Both the position numbers and the translations under genes were made by a program. The notes beneath the pieces are model-generated. The model was not told the DNA's origin. It searched no databases and saw only the letters and a program-made list of their open reading frames with translations. 64,000 nt of DNA, taken from the NCBI GenBank assembly GCA_965238265.1, contig OZ250185.1, positions 124,001-188,000 of the forward strand. Reading direction: 5' to 3'. Positions 53,052-61,822 of the stretch are shown piece after piece (positions within the stretch are counted from its first letter, which is position 1; the number at the start of each line of letters is the position of its first letter). This DNA is from JAJDUF01 sp965238265 (GTDB taxonomy: Bacteria > Chloroflexota > UBA11872 > UBA12225 > JAJDUF01).

Positions 53052-53827
53052 TTACCCTTCCGCAACCACGTGGTTGCGGAGCACGCCAATGCCCTCGATC
53101 TCGATTTCTACGGAGTCACCCGGGCCAGATTGCCGACCCCGGAGGGCGTGCCGGTCGAGATCACGTCGCCTGGTAGCAGCGTGAAGAAGCGGGTCATAAA
53201 GGCGATGAGGTGCGGAACGGAGAAGAGCAGATCGGCCGTGCTCGTCTGCTGCCGCCGCTCCCCGTTCAGCCGCGTTTCCAGCATGAGGTCGCTCGGATCG
53301 AGGCCCGTCGCAATGACCGGGCCCAACGGGCAGAAGCTATCGTAGCCCTTGCCCAAGAGCAGGACGCCCATCGCCATTTCTGCCAGCTGGACTTCCCGGT
53401 GGCTGACATCGTTACCACAGGTGTAGCCGAGCACATAGTCGAGGGCATCCTCCTCGGACACGTGGCGGGCGGTCTTGCCCATCACGACGACCAGCTCCCC
53501 CTCGTATTGCACCGTCTCGGCGCCGGTGGGGTAGACGATGGGCTGCTCCGGCCCAACGACCGCCGTCGGCGGCTTCGTGAACAGCATCGGCACTTCGGGT
53601 ACCGCGCCGCTCCCCTCTTCGATGTGCAGCTTGTAGTTGGCGCCCACCCCGATCACCTTCGACGGGACCACCGGCGCCAGCAGCTTCAGCGAATCCAGGC
53701 TGCCGACGGCCTGACCAACCTCATAGTCGCCGAACGGCGAGCCAACCAGCTCACGGACCGTCGCGTCCCCCTCCAGCACACCGTACTGTGCCCCCGTGTC
53801 GCTCTGATAGCGCAGGATTTTCACCAT
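53052..53827 (-). pseudogene. Fumarylacetoacetate hydrolase family protein, late frameshift
   Basis: Reads MVKILRYQSDTGAQYGVLEG from ATG 53827, with VIGVGANYKLHIEE, the metal-binding YEGELVVVMGKTAR, GYTCGNDVSHREVQ and the active-site end PGDVISTGTPSGVG. The native frame stops at 53108 just after NLAR. One base restores GDSVEIEIEGIGVLRNHVVAEG and a normal stop at 53052. The site is a short C-run (53125-53130), typical for an indel. FAH relatives hydrolyse or decarboxylate 2-oxo-acid-like compounds; no pathway is evident. Loss of the last ~25 residues may leave a partly folded enzyme. Confidence 0.8.
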
Positions 53828-54089
53828 CCGTCTCCTCCCTCGTCCCTACCTTCGCGGATCATGCACTCGCAGCGATGCCCTAGCCCTACCGGCAGGTCAA
53901 GGGTACCACGAAGTCGGCTGCTCCGTGTCGTGACGAGGTTCGGTGGCTTTCCCGTCTTTTCCAGCGACGGAGCACACGGCTGCCTGGTTGCCTTGCCGTC
54001 AAGGTGAGCCACATGGACTAATTGTAGGGATTGACCGCCCGGCGCCTCAACGGTCTATCAGGAATCATCGCCGGGCTTGAAGGTTTGAC

Positions 54090-54878
54090 ATGGAGAGCAA
54101 GACGGTCGTGGTGAAGGTTGGCGGGAGCACGTTGCCGCACCGCGAGGCCGTGCTGGCGGACCTGGCCGAGCTACACGGCGCCGGTGTGGAGGTCGTGATC
54201 GCGCACGGCGGGGGAGCGGCGCTCACCGACTGGTTAGCGCGCCTGAACAAGCAGCCGACGTTTGTCAATGGGCTGCGCGTCACCGACGAGGAGACGCTGG
54301 AGTTGGCCGTCATGGTGTTTGCCGGCGCCGTCAACAAGCAGCTCGTGGCGCTGCTCAACGCTGCCGGCATCCCGGCCGTCGGGATTAGCGGCGTGGATGG
54401 CGGGCTGGTGCGTGCCCGCCGCCAAACCGAGCCGGATATTGGGCTGGTGGGGCAGGCCGAGCAGGTTGACACGACGCCGCTGCGGGCGCTCCTCGACCGT
54501 GGCCTGATCCCGGTCGTCGCCTGCATCGTCCTCGGCCCGGCGGGACAGATCTTCAACATCAACGCCGACACGCTCGCCGGTGACTTGGCGCGGGCGCTGC
54601 GAGCGAGCCGCGTCGTCTTCCTGACCGACGTGCCGGGCGTGCGCGGCGCCGACGGGGCCGTGATCCCGACGCTCTCGGAGGGCGAGACGGATCGCCTGAT
54701 TGCCGAGGGTGTCATCACGGGTGGCATGATCCCGAAGGTCGCGGCCTGCCTGCGCTGCCTCGACGGGGTGCCGGAAGCAGTCATCCTGGATGGCAGCGTC
54801 TCCCACGTCCTGCGCGACCACGTGCTCGGCTCTGCAACTGCGGGGACGGTTTTCCGCAGCCGCTCCGCTGCCGACTAG
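54090..54878 (+). CDS. argB: Acetylglutamate kinase
   Basis: 262 residues of the amino-acid-kinase fold. VVKVGGSTLPH (phosphate-binding), VIAHGGGAALTDWLARLNK, the arginine-pathway NGLRVTDEETLELA, INADTLAGDLARALRASRVVFLTDVPGV and EGVITGGMIPKVAACLRCLDGV are all typical. It phosphorylates N-acetylglutamate, the controlled step of arginine synthesis. First gene of an argB-argD-argG run on the plus strand; argC and argJ are not in the window. An alternative is the LysW-carrier kinase LysZ, less likely since argG follows. Confidence 0.92.
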   Translation: MESKTVVVKVGGSTLPHREAVLADLAELHGAGVEVVIAHGGGAALTDWLARLNKQPTFVNGLRVTDEETLELAVMVFAGAVNKQLVALLNAAGIPAVGISGVDGGLVRARRQTEPDIGLVGQAEQVDTTPLRALLDRGLIPVVACIVLGPAGQIFNINADTLAGDLARALRASRVVFLTDVPGVRGADGAVIPTLSEGETDRLIAEGVITGGMIPKVAACLRCLDGVPEAVILDGSVSHVLRDHVLGSATAGTVFRSRSAAD

Positions 54879-55001
54879 CCAGCGTCTCTCGCTAGTCGGC
54901 TAATCTGGTATGGTGTAGCTCCACACTTGCGCGTGCTTTCGCGTCTGGGCGGCCGATGGCCGATTGGTCCCCTGGCACGATAATCTGAGAGGAGGCCCCT
55001 G

Positions 55002-56222
55002 ATGGCGGTAGCAGCCCCGATCTCCCCGGCCACCGGTGACTTAGCGGAACGGGAATCCCAGCTCTACATGCGGACCTTCATCCGCATCCCGGTGGCCTTG
55101 GCCCGAGGCGAGGGCGTGTACGTGTGGGATGTCGCGGGCAACGAATATCTGGATTTCTTTGGTGGGATTGCGGTCAACGTGCTCGGCCACTGCCACCCGG
55201 CGGTGGTGCAGGCGGTGACGGAGCAGGTGCAGACGCTCATCCACACCACCTGCCTCTACTACACCTCGCCGCAGCTCGATCTGGGGCAGCTACTGATCGA
55301 GAACTCCTGCCTCGACCGCGTTTTCTACGTGAACAGCGGCGCCGAGGCCGCCGAAACCGCGATCAAGCTGGCCCGCAAGTGGGGCAAGCGCCACCACAAC
55401 GGGGCCTACCGGATTATCACTGCGGAGAACTCGTTTCACGGCCGCACGCTTGGCTCCTTGGCAGCGACCGGACAGCCCCACTATCACCACGACTTTGCGC
55501 CGCTGCCGGCCGGCTTCTCCTATGTCCCGTACAACGACCTCGACGCCTTGCAGGCGGCCGTCACCGCTGAGACGGCGGCGATCATGCTGGAGCCGGTGAT
55601 GGGCGAAGCCGGCGTCTACCCGGCCACCGCCGAGTATCTCCAGGGTGTGCGGCAGCTCTGCGACGATCACGGCATCCTGCTCATTTTGGACGAGATTCAG
55701 TCGGGGATGGGGCGCAGTGGCCGTCTGTGGGCCTACGAGACCTACGGTGTCGAGCCGGACATTATGACCCTGGCCAAAGGGCTGGCCGGGGGCATGCCGA
55801 TTGGCGCCTGCCTCGCCAAAGAAGCGGCGGCGGCGTTCGAGCCGGGCGATCACGGCTCGACGTTCGGCGGTCACCTCGTCAGCTGTGCAGCCGGCGTGGC
55901 GACGCTGCGGACGATCATCGAAGAGGACATCCCCGCGAACGTGCGCCAGGTCGGCGCCGTATTGGGCGCCCGCTTGGCGGCGCTCGCGGCCGAAACCGGC
56001 GCCATTCAGGAGATCAGGCAGTCGGGCCTGCTGATCGGGATAGAGCTGCACGAGCCGGTTGCCGGCGCCGTGCTCACGCACTGCCTGGAGCGTGGCCTGC
56101 TGGTGAACAAGACTTCCGACACCACCATCCGGCTCGCCCCGCCGCTCATCATCAACGAGGAGCACGTAGACCAAGCCGTTGCTATTCTGGGCACGGCAAT
56201 CAAGGCAGCAACAGCCGACTAA
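55002..56222 (+). CDS. argD: Acetylornithine aminotransferase
   Basis: 406 residues of class III aminotransferase. NEYLDFFGGIAVNVLGHCHP, FYVNSGAEAAETAIKLARKWG, SFHGRTLGSLAATGQ, LLILDEIQSGMGRSGRLWAYE and the PLP lysine in MTLAKGLAGGMPIGACLA. GAGAGGAGG lies upstream of ATG 55002. Placement between argB and argG supports ornithine formation; related enzymes (GABA or ornithine transaminase) are less likely in this context. Confidence 0.92.
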   Translation: MAVAAPISPATGDLAERESQLYMRTFIRIPVALARGEGVYVWDVAGNEYLDFFGGIAVNVLGHCHPAVVQAVTEQVQTLIHTTCLYYTSPQLDLGQLLIENSCLDRVFYVNSGAEAAETAIKLARKWGKRHHNGAYRIITAENSFHGRTLGSLAATGQPHYHHDFAPLPAGFSYVPYNDLDALQAAVTAETAAIMLEPVMGEAGVYPATAEYLQGVRQLCDDHGILLILDEIQSGMGRSGRLWAYETYGVEPDIMTLAKGLAGGMPIGACLAKEAAAAFEPGDHGSTFGGHLVSCAAGVATLRTIIEEDIPANVRQVGAVLGARLAALAAETGAIQEIRQSGLLIGIELHEPVAGAVLTHCLERGLLVNKTSDTTIRLAPPLIINEEHVDQAVAILGTAIKAATAD

Positions 56223-56245
56223 CCCGGCGAAACCCCGGTCTGCAT

Positions 56246-56309
56246 CCTCACCCCCATCCCCTCCCCCACTGGGAGAGGGGAGTCGCTATCAGTCGGACCG
56301 GGTGAGGGT
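56246..56309. repeat. CCTCACCCCCATCCC-type interspersed repeat
   Basis: CCTCACCCCCATCCCCTCCC, then a CCCACTGGGAG stem and a CCGGGTGAGGG end; lies between argD and argG. Confidence 0.65.
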
Positions 56310-56345
56310 AGTCAGGCGGGCTGCCGGACCGAAGGTAGATGACAT

Positions 56346-57590
56346 ATGGCAAGAGAGCGCTTAGTCCTCGCGTATTCCGGTGGGTTGGACACGTCGGTGG
56401 CGATCCGCTGGATTCAGGAGAAGTATGACCTGGACGTGATCGCCATGACGGTTGACGTGGGCCATCAGGGCGATGTCGAAGCGATCCGTCAGCGCGCCCT
56501 GGAGATTGGCGCAGTGGAAGCCGTCGTTTCGGATGCCAAGGACCTGTTCGTCAAGTATTTCGTCTGGCCGGCGCTGCAAGGCGGCGCCATCTACGAAGGT
56601 GACTACCTCCTCGCGACGGCGCTCGCACGACCGCTGCAAGCCTGGCTGCTGGTCGAAACCGCCGAGCAGTACGGGGCAACGGCGGTGGCGCACGGCTGCA
56701 CGGGCAAGGGGAACGACCAGGTCCGCTTCGATGTCTCGATCAAGGCGCTCAACCCCGACCTGCGTATCGTCGCGCCGGTGCGCGAATGGCGGCTGACGCG
56801 CGACGAGGAGATCAGGTGGGCGGAAGAGCGCGGCATTCCCATTCCGGTGACGAAGCAAAGCCCCTTCAGCGTAGACCAGAACCTATGGGGCCGCTCCGTC
56901 GAGGCGGGCATCCTGGAAGACCCCTGGGCCGAGCCGCCCGACGAAGTGTGGGAGTGGACGGCCGACCCGCTCACCGCGCCGCAGGAGCCGGCCTACGTCG
57001 AGATCGAGTTCGAGCAGGGCATTCCCGTCGCGCTCGACGGTGACCGGCTCGATGGCGTGACCCTGATCGAGCGGTTGAGCAAGCTGGCCGGGGCGCACGG
57101 CGTCGGGCGCGTGGACCACATCGAGAACCGGCTGGTGGGGATCAAGTCGCGCGAGGTGTACGAGGCGCCGGCCGGGGTGGTGCTCTATCAGGCGCACCGC
57201 CAGCTGGAGAAGATGGTGCTCTCGAAGGAGCAGGCCCGCTTCAAGGAGACCGTCGCCAGCGAGTATGCCGCACTCGTCTACAACGGCCAGTGGTTCACCT
57301 CCCTACACCAGGACCTCGCCGCCTTCATCACCAGCAGCCAGCGCCACGCCACCGGCGCCGTGCGCGTGCGCCTGCACAAGGGCACCTGCCGCGTGGTCGG
57401 CCGGTCGGCGCCGGATGCGCTCTACAGCCACCAGCTCGCCACCTACGACACCGGCGACCAGTTCGACCACAGCGCCGCCGAGGGCTTCATCGCGCTGTGG
57501 GGCCTGCCGGTCCGCACGCAAGCCGAGCGCCAGCAGTTGCATCGCCCCGCCGAGCGACCCCGCCTCACCGGCAGCACCACAGTCGAGTAG
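56346..57590 (+). CDS. argG: Argininosuccinate synthase
   Basis: 414 residues. PP-loop LAYSGGLDTSVAIRWIQEKY at 7-26 (GxxDTS), EGDYLLATALARPLQAWLLV, VAHGCTGKGNDQVRFDVSIK and SPFSVDQNLWGRSVEAGILE are all standard. It condenses citrulline and aspartate with ATP in the cytoplasm. Length is normal and no break is seen. A copy of 18 bases from its 3' end recurs 178 bp downstream (57699-57716). Confidence 0.95.
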   Translation: MARERLVLAYSGGLDTSVAIRWIQEKYDLDVIAMTVDVGHQGDVEAIRQRALEIGAVEAVVSDAKDLFVKYFVWPALQGGAIYEGDYLLATALARPLQAWLLVETAEQYGATAVAHGCTGKGNDQVRFDVSIKALNPDLRIVAPVREWRLTRDEEIRWAEERGIPIPVTKQSPFSVDQNLWGRSVEAGILEDPWAEPPDEVWEWTADPLTAPQEPAYVEIEFEQGIPVALDGDRLDGVTLIERLSKLAGAHGVGRVDHIENRLVGIKSREVYEAPAGVVLYQAHRQLEKMVLSKEQARFKETVASEYAALVYNGQWFTSLHQDLAAFITSSQRHATGAVRVRLHKGTCRVVGRSAPDALYSHQLATYDTGDQFDHSAAEGFIALWGLPVRTQAERQQLHRPAERPRLTGSTTVE

Positions 57591-57782
57591 CTAGTGGCCA
57601 GTGGCTAGTGACCAGGAGAACGGGCCGCCGGCCACAGACCACCGGTTGTTTCGGCTGATTGCAAGGTTTCACCTCGGCTAATCGAAAGGTTTGGGTGCAG
57701 CCGAGCGCCAGCAGTTCCGTGGTCAGTGGTCAGGAGAATGGGCAGAGGCCCACTCGCATGGCGGTTTGGTAGCCGCGCCTCA

Positions 57783-58640
57783 TTACTGTCCCGTGTTGTC
57801 GAGTGCTTGCATACGCCGCTCGATATCGGCCTTGAGGCTGTCGTCGCCGGCCTTTTGGGCTAGAGCCAACGCAGCCTCGAAATCGGACTGCGCCTCTGCG
57901 GTGCTGCCCAAGGCGGCTTTAGCAATTCCCCGGTTGTTGTGGGCTTTGGCATAGTTAGGTTGGAGGAGGATCGCCTGATCAAAGTCGGCGATAGCGGACT
58001 CGTATCTTTTGAGTTTGTTCTTTGTGTGACCCCGACTGTTGTAGGATACAGCAACGCCCGGTTGGAGGAGGATCGCCCGATCAAAGTCGGCGATAGCGTC
58101 GTCATAGCGGCCTAGTTCAGTCTTTGCGTTGCCCCGATTGACATAGGCTCCGACATAATCTGGCTGGAGGCGGATGGCCTGATCGCAGTCAGCGAGGGCC
58201 TCGTCTTGGCGGCCCAGGCTGCTCTTTGCAGCGCCCCGATTGTTGTAGGCTGGGGCCAAATCCGGCTGGAGACGAAGTGCCTGATCGTAGTCGGCGATGG
58301 CGTCGTCATAGCGGCCGAGCCTGTTCTTCACATTGCCCCGATTGACGTAGGCCCCGGCCAGGTCCGGCTGGAGGTGGATGGCCTGATCGTAGTCAGCGAG
58401 GGCCTCGTCTTGGCGGCCTAGGTTGCTCTTTGCAGTACCCCGATTGGCGTAGGCTCCGGCCAGGTCCGGCCGGAGGCGGAGTGCCCGGTCGTAGTCCGCT
58501 ATAGCCTCCTTGTACCGGCCTAGCCTGCCCTTTTCGTTGCCTCGATTGACGTAGGCTTTGGCATAGTCCGGTTTGAGCAAGATCGCCCGGTCGTAAGCGT
58601 GAATCGCTTCCTGTACTCTAGTTTCCACTGCTTTCTCCAT
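57783..58640 (-). CDS. Tetratricopeptide-repeat protein
   Basis: 285 residues made of seven full and one partial 34-residue TPRs. Units follow IADYDQALRLQPDLAPAYNNRG, with Tyr/Asn/Arg-Gly positions invariant (AYVNRGN, AYNNRGA). The DNA repeats at 102 bp. No signal peptide, so a cytoplasmic scaffold. Its start overlaps the 3' end of the upstream HEPN-like gene by 23 nt, so they are coupled; the upstream protein ends in a TPR-like helix pair too. Partner or target unknown. Confidence 0.85.
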   Translation of the reverse strand: MEKAVETRVQEAIHAYDRAILLKPDYAKAYVNRGNEKGRLGRYKEAIADYDRALRLRPDLAGAYANRGTAKSNLGRQDEALADYDQAIHLQPDLAGAYVNRGNVKNRLGRYDDAIADYDQALRLQPDLAPAYNNRGAAKSSLGRQDEALADCDQAIRLQPDYVGAYVNRGNAKTELGRYDDAIADFDRAILLQPGVAVSYNSRGHTKNKLKRYESAIADFDQAILLQPNYAKAHNNRGIAKAALGSTAEAQSDFEAALALAQKAGDDSLKADIERRMQALDNTGQ

Positions 58641-59379
58641 GCCTTCCCTCCTCTAGGAGATAACCAACGGAGAACCAAGCGTGAGCAGCAAGGTCGTCGT
58701 CAATTCCTTCCGCAACATTAGCGATAGATTTCCACCTCTCGATAGCCTCCTCGAATCTACCTTCTCGTTGGAGTGATCGGGCTTCAGAGACGGCATTCTC
58801 TAGCGGAGAAATAACACTACTTTCATCAACTCTTTCTACGAGCCACAAGAGAGGTGTGTTAGAAGCAGGGGAATCTACTGAAGATACCCCAGAATACTGC
58901 CGGATGCCTTGTTCTATCTCTCCCTGCGCTAAGGATTTTTCTAGTTCATCCTCAGCGTCCTTTACTTCAAACAAAAGCGAGAAGATCCAGAGCGAAGCTT
59001 TTCGCGCTATTTCAATGACCTTCATCTCGGGTATACCTTTACTGCCACTATGGTATTGCTCGTTCCGGTGGTCGTGTATCCAGATGATATTGGGCTTTTC
59101 TACACACCACGAAATCTTACGTTCTTTAATCTCGAATTCAAGGAAATCAATTTTCGTGTGATAGTTGTTAAGCCATTTATCGACTTTATCTTTCTTATAT
59201 TCGCGTCCCCTGCGTTGGATCGGCTTCAGCGTGAGATAGGTTGTGATTGCCACTTCGATAGCGTTGTCAAAGCTGATAAGGGCGATACGCCTGTCGAAGT
59301 CCTGACCATTGCGAAGGTGGCCCTCCGCATGAACTATCAATTCAAAGGGGCCGCTAGCCCAGATCGGAATCTCGCTCAT
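58618..59379 (-). CDS. AT-rich HEPN-like protein coupled to the TPR gene
   Basis: 253 residues from ATG 59379 (GGAGAGG upstream). The sequence is AT-rich against its flanks. Residues ~15-165 are helical, with FDNAIEVAITTYLTL and IIWIHDHRNEQYHSGSKGIP. RNEQYH fits the R-x4-H catalytic motif of HEPN RNases, with the common RN start. The last ~70 residues (EARSLQREGRFEEAIERWK) look like a degenerate TPR pair. With the TPR gene overlapping downstream, it could be a toxin or defence effector. No exact family is recognised. Confidence 0.7.
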   Translation of the reverse strand: MSEIPIWASGPFELIVHAEGHLRNGQDFDRRIALISFDNAIEVAITTYLTLKPIQRRGREYKKDKVDKWLNNYHTKIDFLEFEIKERKISWCVEKPNIIWIHDHRNEQYHSGSKGIPEMKVIEIARKASLWIFSLLFEVKDAEDELEKSLAQGEIEQGIRQYSGVSSVDSPASNTPLLWLVERVDESSVISPLENAVSEARSLQREGRFEEAIERWKSIANVAEGIDDDLAAHAWFSVGYLLEEGRHGESSGN

Positions 59380-59534
59380 ATGCTCATCCTCTCCATAGAG
59401 CACCCGGCGTCCCTCACCCGAAATGAGCCTAGGCAATAGTGTATCACGGTGAGTGGTGAGGTGGCGGCGCGGCATCGGGGTCGGATGGCAAACTGTGCAA
59501 ACGTGCAGTATAGTTATCAGGTGAGGCCGAGAGC

Positions 59535-60161
59535 ATGACGCGGGGATTGACCAACCGGCAGCGTGAGGTGTTGACGCACATTCGCGCCGCCTTGGAGCGG
59601 ACGGGCCGTCCGCCGACGCTGCGGGAGCTGGGAGCGCGGCTCGGCATTCGCTCGACCAACGGCGTGCGCGATCATCTGGAGGCGCTCGTCGCCAAAGGCT
59701 ATCTGGCCCGCGATCCTCATAGCGCCCGCGGCCTGCGCCTGCTCCAAGCGCCGCCGCCCGCGGTGCCGGGAGTGCGGCGCGTGCCGTTGCTCGGTGGCGT
59801 CGCCGCCGGCAAGCCCATCTTTGCCGACCAGGAGCTAGGCGATGCCTTGCTCCTCGACGAGCGCGTCGTGCCGAACGGCGGGGCGGTGTTCGCCCTGCGC
59901 GTTCGCGGCGATAGTATGCGCGACGCCGCCATCAACGATGGCGACTACGTAGTCGTGCGCGAGCAGCGCAGCGCCGAGCCGGGCGATATCGTTGTCGCCC
60001 TGCTGGAGGATGAAGCAACGGTCAAGCGCTTCTTCCCGGAGCGCGACTATGTGCGGCTCCAACCGGAGAACAGTCGCCATGCGCCGGTCATCGTGCGGCG
60101 AGACGACCGCAGCATGCGCCTGCTCGGCAAGGTGACCGCTGTGATCTCGCGCCGGCCCTAG
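59535..60161 (+). CDS. lexA: LexA repressor
   Basis: 208 residues. N-terminal winged helix LTNRQREVLTHIRAALERTG, with PPTLRELGARLGIRSTNGVR as recognition region. Cleavage site Ala-Gly in LLGGVAAGKP, catalytic Ser in RVRGDSMRDAAINDGD and Lys in EDEATVKRFFPE. It represses SOS genes and self-cleaves on RecA filaments. The upstream region 59494-59514 has TGTGCAAACGTGCAG overlapping a TATAGT -10-like box, a candidate self-operator though not a known consensus. The selenoprotein peroxiredoxin gene follows by 66 nt. Confidence 0.92.
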   Translation: MTRGLTNRQREVLTHIRAALERTGRPPTLRELGARLGIRSTNGVRDHLEALVAKGYLARDPHSARGLRLLQAPPPAVPGVRRVPLLGGVAAGKPIFADQELGDALLLDERVVPNGGAVFALRVRGDSMRDAAINDGDYVVVREQRSAEPGDIVVALLEDEATVKRFFPERDYVRLQPENSRHAPVIVRRDDRSMRLLGKVTAVISRRP

Positions 60162-60227
60162 TCGAGCCGGTGACGATCCTTGTAGTGACAACTATCGGTA
60201 TGCCGCCGGGGGATGAGGAGTGAGGAC

Positions 60228-60710
60228 ATGCTTGCAATTGGCGAGGAAGCACCGGATTTCGCGGCGCTGACCGACACGGGTCAGACTTTCCGGCTCTCCG
60301 ATTGGCGTGGCCACCGGCCCATCGTGCTGTTCTTCTATGTCCGCGATTTCACAGCCGGCTGAAGCACCGAGCTACGAGCGTTCGGCGAACGCTACGCGGA
60401 GTTTCGGCGGGCCGGCGCCGTTGTCATCGGCGTAAGCGCCGATAGCGCTGAACGCCAGCGCGCGTTCCGCGAAGAGCTTGGCGTGAGCATGCCCCTCATC
60501 CCCGATACCGACAAAGCGATCGCTACCCTCTACGGGGCCAGGCAGCTCTTTGGCCGCCTGGCGGTCCGGGTCACCTATGTGATTGACACGGCGGGCATCA
60601 TCCGCTCCGTCAGCACCCACCGCCTCCACGTCGGCCGCCACAGCAGCGAGGCGCTAACGGTAGTGCAGGAGCTTGCCGCGGCCGCCGGTTTGGAAGAGCA
60701 GCAACCCTAA
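60228..60710 (+). CDS. Peroxiredoxin selenoprotein (TGA at the peroxidatic position)
   Basis: ATG 60228 (GAGGAGTGAGGAC upstream) begins MLAIGEEAPDFAALTDTG, LSDWRGHRPIVLFFY, then VRDFTAG-TGA-STELRAFGE. AhpC/BCP-type peroxiredoxins have FTPGCTTE here, so TGA (60360-60362, codon 45) replaces the catalytic Cys codon. The frame stays open to 60710 through VVIGVSADSAERQRAFREEL, MPLIPDTDKAIATLYGA and TYVIDTAGIIRSV, a full 160-residue protein if TGA is read as selenocysteine. No resolving Cys follows five residues later as in BCP, suggesting a one-Cys type. A SECIS-like hairpin starts 14 nt downstream. Nonsense mutation cannot be excluded without the host's sel genes. Confidence 0.8.
60377..60393 (+). 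promoter_or_regulatory. Bacterial SECIS-like hairpin
   Basis: Perfect 7-bp stem AGCGTTC/GAACGCT with a 3-nt loop GGC, 14 nt after the in-frame TGA; the loop begins with G as expected for SelB recognition. Confidence 0.6.
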
Positions 60711-60785
60711 CCGCTGCCCTCCAGCCTCAACTTGCCGACTGGGATAGGCATGGCCCAAGCCCTAGGGGCGCAGCACGCTATGCCC

Positions 60786-60808
60786 GTCCCCCTGCGAAGG
60801 GGGGGGGT
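60786..60808. repeat. GTCCCCCTGCGAAGGGGG-type repeat
   Basis: Partial copy of the GTCCCCCTGCGGAGCGGGG family, preceded at 60762 by a degenerate GGGGCGCAGCA half of the 28-bp palindrome family. Confidence 0.6.
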
Positions 60809-60824
60809 ACGCGAGGGAGTGGCG

Positions 60825-60977
60825 ATGGAGTTTAGGCGCTGGTTCGTGATGGGTCTCGGTATCGGCTGTGGCTTCGGGGTGGTGCTGCTCGTGGGGCGGG
60901 TGGTGCTGTGGGGGAGCCTGGCGGCCTTTGGTAGCGGGGGCTGGTATGGCTATGCGCCGCTGGTGGGGTGTCCGTAG
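60825..60977 (+). CDS. Small membrane protein (50 aa)
   Basis: MEFRRWFVMGLGIGCGFGVV then LLVGRVVLWGSLAAFG: basic start and one long hydrophobic Gly-rich helix, ending GYAPLVGCP. GAGGGAG lies 5-11 nt upstream of ATG 60825. No family is recognised; it may be a genuine small membrane protein. Confidence 0.45.
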   Translation: MEFRRWFVMGLGIGCGFGVVLLVGRVVLWGSLAAFGSGGWYGYAPLVGCP

Positions 60978-61103
60978 TTGACAAATCGGCGCCGCGGTGG
61001 CGGCCTTGGGGGAGATACGAGCGATACTCGCTGTGCTGTCTGTTGACCATGGCCTGCTGGAGAGCGATGTGCGTGGTGGTGGTTTCTGTTCACGAGCCTC
61101 TTT

Positions 61104-61379
61104 ATGAATCGGCGTGACCACAGGATTTTGGTGGAATGTTTGAAGCAGATAGCACTCCTCCCGTTTGATAAGCATAGTCGAATAATTAGGCTTATGGTGC
61201 AGTATGTGGATACAGCGAAGGAGAATAGAGCGGTGTTCTTGAGCAATCTTATTGACGATGATCGGGAGATAGTGGAGCAAATCCTTGACAAGATCAACGT
61301 TGTGCAGTTGGCGTATGCTCTGGATGAAGCATTTGATAAAGGAGGGAATATCAAGAAGCGTGGCGAGCGTCCACGATAG
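61104..61379 (+). CDS. Small AT-rich protein of unknown function (91 aa)
   Basis: MNRRDHRILVECLKQIALLP, MVQYVDTAKENRAVFLSNLI and DDREIVEQILDKINVVQ: helical, charged and AT-rich against its flanks. It ends in a basic KKRGERPR tail. No family is recognised. The upstream sequence has GAGCC but no strong ribosome-binding site. Confidence 0.5.
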   Translation: MNRRDHRILVECLKQIALLPFDKHSRIIRLMVQYVDTAKENRAVFLSNLIDDDREIVEQILDKINVVQLAYALDEAFDKGGNIKKRGERPR

Positions 61380-61446
61380 CCGGCGTGCTTGACAGAGTGG
61401 CGCCGGTACGGCGGCATGGAGTGGTGGCTGGTGCGGGGGGGGGGCA

Positions 61447-61692
61447 TCATTCAGGGCTTATCCCTTTTGCTTTCCACTTCGCGTTCGCTTCGTCTGACCA
61501 GAGTTCCCAGAAGATTAGCACACAGTCGGGGCACCAGTTCTTGTTCCAGTCTGGAGTTGCGATGAGATGTTGCAGTTGGCTCTGAGGACGGATTTCGAGG
61601 CGCTCGACGGTGCGCTCAGAGTTTCTTCCTGATCCTCTGTATCGAGTGTGGTAATGATTGATGTGGAAGTGAAAATGGTAGTTGCTTGACAT
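61447..61692 (-). CDS. Small His-rich N-terminus protein (81 aa)
   Basis: MSSNYHFHFHINHYHTRYRG has seven His in the first 15 residues, and NWCPDCVLIFWELW holds a CxxC pair near the C-terminus. ATG 61692 has CAGGAGAGAG upstream. Metal binding is plausible from His and Cys content, but the family is unknown. Confidence 0.5.
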   Translation of the reverse strand: MSSNYHFHFHINHYHTRYRGSGRNSERTVERLEIRPQSQLQHLIATPDWNKNWCPDCVLIFWELWSDEANAKWKAKGISPE

Positions 61693-61822
61693 GGTTTCTC
61701 TCTCCTGGCCCGGTTGGTGCGGCTGTGTTTATGCCGTGCTGGTCTTACTCTCTGTTGGCCATCCGGACTCACTGGCCGCATCCCTAGCTTCTGTTTTAGA
61801 ATACGGTTAGGGAGAGTGCGCC

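Noticed and set aside
55290..56174. 294-codon minus-strand frame
   Set aside because: Opposite the intact argD gene; composition and lack of motifs mark it as a shadow.
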